DNA of 11,579 nt from NCBI GenBank assembly GCA_026397895.1, contig JAPLTZ010000138.1:1-11579 (forward strand). Direction: 5' to 3'. Source of the DNA: Verrucomicrobiota bacterium (GTDB lineage: Bacteria; Verrucomicrobiota; Verrucomicrobiia; Limisphaerales; JAFMIX01). This document shows, piece after piece, positions 1 to 5,551 of the stretch (position 1 is the first letter of the stretch; every line of letters starts with the position of its first letter). The notes beneath the pieces are model-generated. The model had not been told where the DNA came from, ran no database searches, and worked only from the letters and a program-made list of their open reading frames with translations. A program made the position numbers and the translations under genes.

Positions 1-760
1 CTGCACCGCCGCCGAGCACGGCGACCCTTTTGCCTTTGAGTTTGAGCTTCTGCTGATTTTCCAGAAGCGCCTGCCACGAGAGCGCGAGTTCCTCGCCGGG
101 GATGTTGAGCTTGATCGGTTCGGCGAGGCCGGCGCAGACGATGACGGAGTCGTGCTTGGCGAGCAGGGCTTCGGGGTTGGCGACAGCTTGGCCGGCCTTG
201 ATTTTCACGTCCCCGAGGCTTTTGAGAAAATTGAGGTCGGCGCGGACGACGTTTTTGCCGAGGCGGAAGTCGGGGATGAGGTTCATCGCGCCGCCGATGC
301 GTTTCTGTGCCTCGTAAACGGTAACCTGATAACCGCTTTGCGCGAGCACGCTGGCCGCACCTGCACCCGCCGGACCAGCGCCGATGACGGCGATGGACTT
401 GCCGTTCGGCGCGACGGCTGGGAATTTCGGCATCCCGAATCCGTAGCCGCGTTTGGCGACAGCGGCTTGCACGGCGGGAATCTCGATGGGCCGGTCGAAC
501 AGCCGCCGCGAGCACGCCTTCATGCAGAAATAATCCGGGCAAACCACGCCGCAGACCCAGCCGAGCGGGTTTGAGCCCATGATCATCGCGGCGGAACGGC
601 GGAAGTCGGACTTCGCGCCGACGCGCGCGGCCATGATGAAATCGGCGGGGGAGCAATGGGCGGGGCAGGCTTCCTGGCAGGGTTTCTCCTCGCAATAGAC
701 GCACCGCTCCAATTCCGCGCGCAACTGGGCGTCGGTTAAGAAACGATCGTAGCTTTTCAT
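1..760 (-). CDS. PreT/GltD-like Fe-S and FAD-dependent NAD(P)H oxidoreductase, C-terminus cut by window edge
   Basis: Only the first 253 residues are in the window; the gene continues leftwards. The N-terminus carries two cysteine groups, C20-x2-C23-x4-C28-x3-C32 and C70-x3-C74-x4-C79-x3-C83, as in the alpha-helical 2x[4Fe-4S] domain of GltD, PreT and the N-terminal half of dihydropyrimidine dehydrogenase (DPD). An FAD-binding Rossmann motif, VIGAGPAG, lies at residues 125-132 with the acidic strand end at E150, and the second (NAD(P)H) dinucleotide fold begins with RVAVLGGG at the window edge. Q98 sits about 15 residues after the last cysteine, the position of the glutamine cluster ligand (Q156) of mammalian DPD, which favours a PreT/DPD-type reductase over plain glutamate synthase small subunit. 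Such proteins pass electrons from NAD(P)H to a partner that reduces a pyrimidine or purine ring; that partner is not visible. YgfK-type proteins share this module. Start is ATG at 758-760. Subfamily is uncertain. Confidence 0.88.
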   Translation of the reverse strand, partial: MKSYDRFLTDAQLRAELERCVYCEEKPCQEACPAHCSPADFIMAARVGAKSDFRRSAAMIMGSNPLGWVCGVVCPDYFCMKACSRRLFDRPIEIPAVQAAVAKRGYGFGMPKFPAVAPNGKSIAVIGAGPAGAGAASVLAQSGYQVTVYEAQKRIGGAMNLIPDFRLGKNVVRADLNFLKSLGDVKIKAGQAVANPEALLAKHDSVIVCAGLAEPIKLNIPGEELALSWQALLENQQKLKLKGKRVAVLGGGA

Positions 761-861
761 AGCCTCCTGCTACTTTTAGCGATGTCATTTTGCCCGGATG
801 GTGACGATGTTCCCCACGCTGCTTGGCAAATGCTTGGCTTTTTTTGCCGGAAAGCCTGTCA
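761..861. promoter_or_regulatory. Divergent intergenic region with 11-bp-spaced direct repeat
   Basis: This gap separates the minus-strand oxidoreductase from the plus-strand ammonia-lyase/arcC pair and must hold promoters for at least one of them. It contains TGCTTGGC twice, at 820-827 and 831-838, repeating every 11 bp, about one helical turn, as expected of tandem half-sites bound on one face of DNA. Overlapping them, GGCAAA (825-830) and TTTGCC (843-848) can pair around a 12-base loop that includes a T-rich run. No convincing -35/-10 pair was found on either strand. The operator role is inference. Confidence 0.4.
763..768 (-). promoter_or_regulatory. Strong Shine-Dalgarno, unusually close to the start
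   Basis: Reading the minus strand, AGGAGG is followed by only CT and then the ATG of the Fe-S/FAD oxidoreductase. It is the only strong Shine-Dalgarno match before any start in this window. The two-base spacing is shorter than the usual five to nine. No better in-frame start with an upstream purine tract is visible downstream, so the ATG at 760 is kept. Confidence 0.6.
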
Positions 862-2091
862 GTGGGCAGCGTGAGGTTGACCTTCCCAGATATCCGCCAA
901 GCGGCGGAGCGCATCGCGGGCAGCGTTGTGCGCACGCCTTGTCCGCAATCCATTCCGCTCTCGGAAATCACGGGGATGAAAGTTTTCTGCAAGCTGGAAC
1001 AGCTCCAGCGCACGGGCAGTTTCAAGGAACGCGGCGCGCGCAATGCCCTGCTGCAACTCCCGCCGGAACAACGTCAGCGCGGTGTCATCGCGGCCTCGGC
1101 GGGCAACCACGCGCTCGGCCTCGCCTACCACGGACAACTCCTCGGCGTGCCGGTGACGGTGGTCATGCCGCGGTTCGCGCCGCTGATGAAGGTGATGAAC
1201 TGCCGCCGCTTCGGCGCGACGGTGGAATTGCACGGCGCGGACATCGGCGAAGCGCGGGCGCACGCCGACAAAATCGCCGCCGCGAAAAAACTCACTTACA
1301 TCAACGGCTTCGACGACCCCGCCATCATCGCCGGGCAGGGGACGCTCGGTTTGGAAATCGTCGAGCAAGTGCCGGACGTGGACGCCGTCATCGTGCCCGT
1401 CGGCGGCGCGGGCTTGATCGCGGGCGTGGCGCTGGCGGTGAAGGCGCTCAAGCCCGGCGTGAAAATCATCGGTGTCGAACCGGAACGCGCCGCCAGTTTC
1501 ACCGCCGCGCTGACGGCGGGGAAGCCCGTGGCCATCGAGGTGAAACCCACTTTGGCGGACGGCTTGAGCGTGCCGCGCGTGGGCGACAACGCCTTCGCCC
1601 TCGCCCGCGAGTTGGTGGACAAAACCGTGCTCGTCGGCGAGCGCGAAATCGCGCTGGCGATTTTGCGGTTACTGGAACTGGACAAATCCGTCGTCGAGGG
1701 CGCGGGCGCGGCGCCGTTGGCGGCGTGTCTGGCCGGGCTGGTGCCGGAGCTGAAGGGCAAGAACGTGGTGCTGCCGTTGTGCGGCGGCAACATCGACACG
1801 CCCATCCTCGGCCGCGTGCTGGAGCGCGGACTGGTTTCGGACGGACGGCTCTGCCGTTTCACCGCGACAATCAGCGACCGGCCGGGCGGGCTGGCGCGCT
1901 TCGCCGGGCTCATCGCCGAGGCGGGCGCGAGCATCATCGAGATTGAGCACGACCGCGCTTTCTCCAGCGAGGACTTGAACACGGTGAACGTCCATTGCGT
2001 GGTCGAGACGCGGAATCTGGCGCACGCCGACGAGCTGCGGGCGCGGCTCGCGCAGGAAGGTTTTGCCATTTCTTCAGCCGGAAATTTATGA
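862..2091 (+). CDS. PLP-dependent threonine/serine ammonia-lyase with C-terminal ACT domain
   Basis: This is a fold-type II PLP enzyme that deaminates a hydroxy-amino acid, classically L-threonine to 2-oxobutanoate and ammonia. Counting from the GTG at 862 (409 aa): the PLP-binding lysine is K55 in GSFKERGA; SAGNHA at 79-84 is the substrate-carboxylate loop; VGGAGL at 180-185 is the phosphate-binding glycine loop; and LCGGN at 306-310 supplies C307, where many relatives have Ser, next to the pyridine nitrogen. An ACT-like domain spans about residues 330-403 (FTATISDRPGGLARF onwards), as in single-ACT catabolic-type threonine ammonia-lyases, suggesting allosteric control by an amino acid. Start choice is uncertain: GTG 862 has a weak GGAAAG seven bases upstream, GTG 871 begins where family members usually begin, and TTG 823 or a farther upstream start adds unconserved residues. 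The stop overlaps the arcC start (ATGA). Beside carbamate kinase it could act on another substrate, such as diaminopropionate or serine. Confidence 0.9.
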   Translation: MGSVRLTFPDIRQAAERIAGSVVRTPCPQSIPLSEITGMKVFCKLEQLQRTGSFKERGARNALLQLPPEQRQRGVIAASAGNHALGLAYHGQLLGVPVTVVMPRFAPLMKVMNCRRFGATVELHGADIGEARAHADKIAAAKKLTYINGFDDPAIIAGQGTLGLEIVEQVPDVDAVIVPVGGAGLIAGVALAVKALKPGVKIIGVEPERAASFTAALTAGKPVAIEVKPTLADGLSVPRVGDNAFALARELVDKTVLVGEREIALAILRLLELDKSVVEGAGAAPLAACLAGLVPELKGKNVVLPLCGGNIDTPILGRVLERGLVSDGRLCRFTATISDRPGGLARFAGLIAEAGASIIEIEHDRAFSSEDLNTVNVHCVVETRNLAHADELRARLAQEGFAISSAGNL

Positions 2092-3026
2092 AAACCATGG
2101 TCATCGCCATCGGCGGCAACTCGCTCATCAAGGACGCGAAACACATGAGCGTGGCCGACCAATACGCCGCCGTCGTGGAGACGGCGCGGCACATCACGGA
2201 CTTGTCCGAGCGCGGGCACGGCATCGTCATCACGCACGGCAACGGGCCGCAGGTGGGTTTCATCCTGTTGCGGAGCGAACACTCGCGCGGGCTGCTGCAC
2301 GAAGTGCCGTTGGACTCGATTGTCGCCGACACGCAGGGTGCGCTGGGTTATCAATTGCAGCAGGCGCTCGAAAATGAGTTCCGCCGGCGCGGTTTGAAAA
2401 AATCCGTGGCGACCGTCGTGACGCAGACGCTCGTGGAGCGCGCCGACCCGGCGTTCGCCAAGCCGACCAAGCCCATCGGGGAATTTTACACGCGCGAACA
2501 GGCTGAGGAACGGATGCGCGTGGAGCGCTGGACGATGGTGGAGGATGCGGGGCGCGGTTGGCGGCGGGTGGTCGCCTCGCCGCAACCAGTGCGCGTGGTG
2601 GAGGCGGAAGTGGTGCAACATCTGGTGAAGCATGGCTACATGGTCGTGGCCGGCGGCGGTGGGGGAATTCCGGTCGTTGCTGATGAATCAGGCTGCTTGA
2701 GCGGCGTGGCGGCGGTCATTGACAAGGATTTGGCTTCGGCGGTGCTGGCGCGGCAGATTGGTGCGGACATTCTCGTCATTTCCACCGCCGTCGAGAAGGT
2801 CTGCCTGAATTTCGGCAAGCCCGATCAAAAATCGCTCGACTCGGTGACCGTGGCGGAAGCGCGGCGGTTCATGGCGGAAGGTCATTTCGCCGCCGGCTCG
2901 ATGCGGCCCAAGGTGGACGCGGCTGTGCGGTTCATCGAGAGCGGCGGCAGCGAGGCGATCATCACCTGCCCGGAGAAATTGTCCGCCGCGCTGGACGGCC
3001 AGAGCGGCACGCGCGTCGTGCGCTGA
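2088..3026 (+). CDS. arcC: Carbamate kinase
   Basis: The cytoplasmic enzyme interconverts carbamoyl phosphate plus ADP with carbamate plus ATP; in catabolic clusters it runs towards ATP, with carbamate decaying to ammonia and CO2. The 312-residue protein matches the family's usual length of about 310. Signatures in order: IAIGGNSLI (6-14), THGNGPQVG (49-57), KPTKPIGEFY (125-134), EDAGRGWRRVVASPQP (152-167), GGGGGIPV (189-196), VIDKDLAS (210-217) and GSMRPKVDAA (270-279). The arginine in GSMRPK is at a position that varies in the family (often Gly or Leu). The ATG at 2088 overlaps the TGA of the ammonia-lyase gene in an ATGA, so the two are probably translationally coupled; an in-frame ATG at 2097 is a lesser alternative, and extension upstream would only read through the neighbour's coding sequence in another frame. 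No arginine deiminase or ornithine carbamoyltransferase lies adjacent, so the source of carbamoyl phosphate is probably ureido-compound breakdown rather than the arginine deiminase pathway (inference). Confidence 0.96.
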   Translation: MKTMVIAIGGNSLIKDAKHMSVADQYAAVVETARHITDLSERGHGIVITHGNGPQVGFILLRSEHSRGLLHEVPLDSIVADTQGALGYQLQQALENEFRRRGLKKSVATVVTQTLVERADPAFAKPTKPIGEFYTREQAEERMRVERWTMVEDAGRGWRRVVASPQPVRVVEAEVVQHLVKHGYMVVAGGGGGIPVVADESGCLSGVAAVIDKDLASAVLARQIGADILVISTAVEKVCLNFGKPDQKSLDSVTVAEARRFMAEGHFAAGSMRPKVDAAVRFIESGGSEAIITCPEKLSAALDGQSGTRVVR

Positions 3027-3027
3027 T

Positions 3028-3666
3028 TCAGGTTTGCCGTAGAAATTCGGCGCGCGCTCGCTCGTAATCCGCCGGCGTATCAATGTCGAAACCCAGCCCG
3101 GGGTCGGCGCACTCGCAGTTGGCGAGGCGGTCGGGAAAGCCTTGCAGAAATTCTTTCAAAGTTTCCGCCGTCGTCGTCCGCAGCGCCAGAAACAATTCTT
3201 TCGGCAACACGACGGGATGATGCGGTTGCCCGCGTCGACTCGGCTGCCAGATTTTTTCCGGTTGCGCCGCCGCCTGTCGCAGCAAGGCGCGAAACGTTTC
3301 CTTGCGCAGATGCGGTTGGTCGCCGAGCGCGACGACGAAGTGGGCGAGGTCTGTTTTCCAGCCATCCCACCCGGCGGCAGCGCGGATGGAGCTGAACATG
3401 CCTTGCTCTGGTTGCGGGTTGAAAATCCGCGCGGCCGGGGGAAACTGCAACCGATCCAATTCAGCCGGCACGGTCGCATCCGTGGCGGCGCAGACGACGG
3501 CGATTTGCCCAATCGCAAGCCGTTGCCAGATTCGGATTTGGTGGCCGAGGACGGAAGTGTCGCCCCACAGCAGGAGCAGTTTGGGCTGCTGCATCCGGCG
3601 GGAGCTGCCGGCGGCCAGAATCAGGACGCCCACGCGGCTCGAATTGTTTTTTTCAGTGGTATGCAA
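3028..3666 (-). CDS. MocA/MobA-like molybdenum cofactor nucleotidyltransferase
   Basis: A cytoplasmic NTP-transferase of about 200 residues, the size of MocA, which transfers CMP from CTP to molybdopterin to make the cytosine-dinucleotide cofactor of xanthine dehydrogenase-type hydroxylases. Numbering from TTG 3666 (212 aa): LILAAGSSRRMQQPK at 15-29 is the nucleotide-binding signature, with Q in place of the common G after the methionine; GDQP at 115-118 carries the probable metal-binding Asp D116; GQPHHPVV at 146-153 and FDIDTPADY at 193-201 are the C-terminal signatures of the group. GTG 3633 (201 aa) starts just before the first beta strand and is an equally good start; neither has a clear ribosome site. 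The gene lies 14 bases after the araC-type gene on the same strand and its stop is one base from the arcC stop, convergent. No molybdenum hydroxylase is in the window. CTP versus GTP use cannot be told by eye. Confidence 0.85.
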   Translation of the reverse strand: MHTTEKNNSSRVGVLILAAGSSRRMQQPKLLLLWGDTSVLGHQIRIWQRLAIGQIAVVCAATDATVPAELDRLQFPPAARIFNPQPEQGMFSSIRAAAGWDGWKTDLAHFVVALGDQPHLRKETFRALLRQAAAQPEKIWQPSRRGQPHHPVVLPKELFLALRTTTAETLKEFLQGFPDRLANCECADPGLGFDIDTPADYERARAEFLRQT

Positions 3667-3680
3667 AATGGCAGGCAAGG

Positions 3681-4580
3681 TCAGGTGGCGGGTCGGTTGT
3701 GATTGTGCATGAAGCGGGCGCGATATTTGGAAGGCGTCATGCCGAAATGCTGCCGGAAGCGGCGGCTGAAGTGGTTGGCGTCGGGCCAGCCGGACTTCGT
3801 GCCCACGTCGCCCACCGGCAGGTCGCCGCGGCGCAGCAAAACAGTGGCCAGCTCCAAACGCCGGCGCGTGATGTAGGCCATGGGGGGCAACCCTACGCTG
3901 GCGCGGAACAGTCGCGCCAAATAGGTGGGCTCGATATGCGCGCGGGCGGCGAGGGAGGTCAGGGTCCATGGTTCGGTGGGGGCGGCATCAATGAGTTTGA
4001 GGGCGGCAGCAACGGCGCGGTGCGGGGGGGATGATTTTTCTCCCGAAGCCGCCACCGCGTTGCGCGCCAGCAGACTCAATATCTGCACCAGCAGGCCGAG
4101 GTGGTCGCCGAAATGGCTCAAGTGGTCCGCTTTCTTCAGGGCGCAGAGTTCGTCCAGCAGCTTCCGGCACCGGGCGAATTCTCCGGGGGACAGATGGAGG
4201 GCGACCATGCCTTTTTGTTTTTCGGACAGCGGAATGGCCCAGAGCAGCCGGCCGAGATAAGGTTCGTCCGCCATCCAGCTCAACTCGCGTCCGAGCAGGG
4301 CGGGGTCGAAGCAGCAATTGTAGAGGGACAGCTTCCGAACCTCGGCATAGCCATGCCACGCGCCCGGCCGGAACAGGAACACATCGCCGGGGCCGATGCG
4401 GGAATCGCCCAGAACGGTGTGGTGCAGGCAGGTGCCGGCGGCGATGGCCGCAATCTCGATGAACTCGTGGTCGTGGATGCCGTAGTTGCCGTGGTTGGGG
4501 GCAAATTTTGCCGCGATGCGGCGGACGGGTTGGTGGTAGTTGCTCCAGCTAAGCTGGGTCGGTGAAGCCTGGTTGGGCAT
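3681..4580 (-). CDS. AraC-family transcriptional regulator with cupin-like sensor domain
   Basis: The 299-residue protein has the standard AraC/RhaR layout and length. Residues about 15-95 form the sugar-sensing cupin-like domain, with HDHEFIEIAAIAAGT (36-50), the GDVFLFRPGAWHGY strand pair (65-78) and LYNCCFDPALL (86-96), a stretch typical of RhaR/RhaS-like members. The C-terminal DNA-binding domain spans about 190-290: first helix-turn-helix around 206-226 (WTLTSLAARAHIEPTYLARLF), second around 255-277, ending in the family signature ANHFSRRFRQHFGMTPSKYR (268-286). It is divergent from the pseudopilin gene and, beyond it, the sulfatase/rhamnosidase genes, so it probably activates them in response to a sugar, perhaps rhamnose or a rhamno-oligosaccharide; that is inference. 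ATG 4580 has no obvious Shine-Dalgarno. The MocA-like gene follows 14 bases downstream and may be co-transcribed. Confidence 0.93.
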   Translation of the reverse strand: MPNQASPTQLSWSNYHQPVRRIAAKFAPNHGNYGIHDHEFIEIAAIAAGTCLHHTVLGDSRIGPGDVFLFRPGAWHGYAEVRKLSLYNCCFDPALLGRELSWMADEPYLGRLLWAIPLSEKQKGMVALHLSPGEFARCRKLLDELCALKKADHLSHFGDHLGLLVQILSLLARNAVAASGEKSSPPHRAVAAALKLIDAAPTEPWTLTSLAARAHIEPTYLARLFRASVGLPPMAYITRRRLELATVLLRRGDLPVGDVGTKSGWPDANHFSRRFRQHFGMTPSKYRARFMHNHNRPAT

Positions 4581-4702
4581 GGGCGAAACGTAATCCGCCG
4601 TCGGGCGCGGCGAAAGGCGAATTTCAATTTTGTGCTAAAGAAACCCAAGCCTGTCCTAACGCGGCGCGGGGTGGCGTGCTAGACTGAAGCACTGATTCAC
4701 CC
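4581..4702. promoter_or_regulatory. Divergent intergenic region between araC-type and pseudopilin genes
   Basis: This 122-base gap must contain the araC-type promoter and probably one for the pseudopilin and sugar-degradation genes. It contains GTGCTA twice, at 4632-4637 and 4676-4681, 44 bp apart, close to four helical turns, a spacing that would suit paired AraC-family half-sites. The second copy is part of the inverted repeat listed separately. No good sigma-70 hexamer pair was recognised on either strand. Confidence 0.45.
4676..4692. repeat. Short inverted repeat before the pseudopilin start
   Basis: GTGCT and AGCAC flank a seven-base spacer, AGACTGA, ending ten bases before the ATG at 4703. 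It could be an operator or a small 5'-leader hairpin. A five-base arm can arise by chance, so this is a weak call. Confidence 0.35.
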
Positions 4703-5455
4703 ATGCCTGATTTTGCGCCAACTGAAAAAACCGCACCGATGGTTTCCCGCCGCCGCCAGCCCGGTGGTCGCGCGCGCGGCTTCACCTTGATCGAGCTGCT
4801 GGTGGTCATCGCCATCATTGCGATGCTCGCCGGGCTGTTGCTGCCTGCCCTCGCGAAGGCGAAGGAAAAGGCCAAAGCCATCAAATGCATGAGCAATCTA
4901 AAGCAAATCCTGCTCGCCAACCGCATGTATATCGATGACCACGACGGGATGGCGGTGGCGAACAATTATGGCCGGGGGGTGCCATCGAATCCCTACCCGC
5001 TCATGACCGATCCCTCGACCTGGGTGGTGACGGCCAACAACGCGGTTTACTGGCAGGACATGCTGCGGTTGAACAGCTATGCCCCGTCCCGTATGGTGTT
5101 TGATTGTGCGACTTTGCGGGAAGTTTCCCAAGGCGCGGTCGGCGGCACCAGCAGCAACAACGTCTTGGGAATCGGAATCAACTTCCGCCAATGGGGCGTC
5201 AACTATGATGCCACCACCATCGGCACCGGGAATCCCACCGTGTATATGCGCAAGGAGACCGAGGTGGTCAGGCCGAGTTCCTTTGTGGCGTTTGCCGATG
5301 CCGCTGAAGCCGCCAATCCCACCGAAACCAATCCCGACCTGTGGGTCGAAGCCGTCGGCAAAGGATACGGCTATTTCCGAACCCCGGATGCCAACAATGA
5401 TCCGCGCGCCATCCCACGACATTCCGCCGCGCTCTGGTCGCGCTTTCACAATTGA
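4703..5455 (+). CDS. Prepilin-type N-terminal cleavage/methylation domain protein (type II pseudopilin-like)
   Basis: The N-terminus has a basic leader ending at G26, then FTLIELLVVIAIIAMLAGLL: the prepilin peptidase site (G26|F27) with the conserved glutamate at mature position 5 (E31), followed by one hydrophobic helix to about residue 49. LLPALAKAKEKAKAIKCMSN then matches the multi-copy pseudopilin-like proteins of Verrucomicrobiota, Lentisphaerota and Planctomycetota. The protein would be processed by the type IV pilin peptidase and remain in the inner membrane or a periplasmic pseudopilus; specific function is unknown. The remaining 200 residues are a globular periplasmic domain. At 250 residues it is near normal length, but the C-terminus stops at RHSAALWSRFHN, where relatives usually carry a His-x9-Asp-Gly segment, so the end may be frameshifted. 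ATG 4739 (M13) is an alternative start. It sits between a divergent AraC gene and a sulfatase, and such genes often accompany PVC polysaccharide loci. Confidence 0.85.
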   Translation: MPDFAPTEKTAPMVSRRRQPGGRARGFTLIELLVVIAIIAMLAGLLLPALAKAKEKAKAIKCMSNLKQILLANRMYIDDHDGMAVANNYGRGVPSNPYPLMTDPSTWVVTANNAVYWQDMLRLNSYAPSRMVFDCATLREVSQGAVGGTSSNNVLGIGINFRQWGVNYDATTIGTGNPTVYMRKETEVVRPSSFVAFADAAEAANPTETNPDLWVEAVGKGYGYFRTPDANNDPRAIPRHSAALWSRFHN

Positions 5456-5551
5456 TGCCGTCGCCATCCATGACTCCCGCCGATGAATCGCCGAAACCTT
5501 TGCCCGCAAGCCCCGTCTACCATTGACCTGACCAGATCAAGACAACTCAAC

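Noticed and set aside
823..861. TTG 823 as start of the ammonia-lyase
   Set aside because: It adds 13 unconserved residues, has no ribosome site, and the codons run through the direct-repeat region; GTG 862 or 871 fits family N-termini better.
798..1946. Plus-strand frame of 382 codons overlapping the ammonia-lyase
   Set aside because: The translation is dominated by Arg/Gly/Ala runs typical of an off-frame reading of GC-rich coding DNA; the other frame holds all PLP-enzyme motifs.
1995..2087. Upstream-extended carbamate kinase
   Set aside because: The extra residues are an off-frame reading of the ammonia-lyase C-terminus; ATG 2088 begins right before the conserved first strand.
1296..2633. 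Long minus-strand open frame of 445 codons opposite the ammonia-lyase and arcC
   Set aside because: Its product is Arg/Ser/Pro-rich with no recognisable motif, and both plus-strand genes beneath it carry complete family signatures. High GC leaves long antisense frames open.
3667..3969. N-terminal extension of the MocA-like protein by about 100 residues
   Set aside because: The stretch is an off-frame reading of the araC-type gene's C-terminal DNA-binding domain on the same strand and is Arg/Pro/His-rich.
5523..5551. TTGACC as a -35 element for the first sulfatase
   Set aside because: No -10-like hexamer occurs 16-18 bases downstream and the region may be remnant coding sequence of the pseudopilin-like gene.
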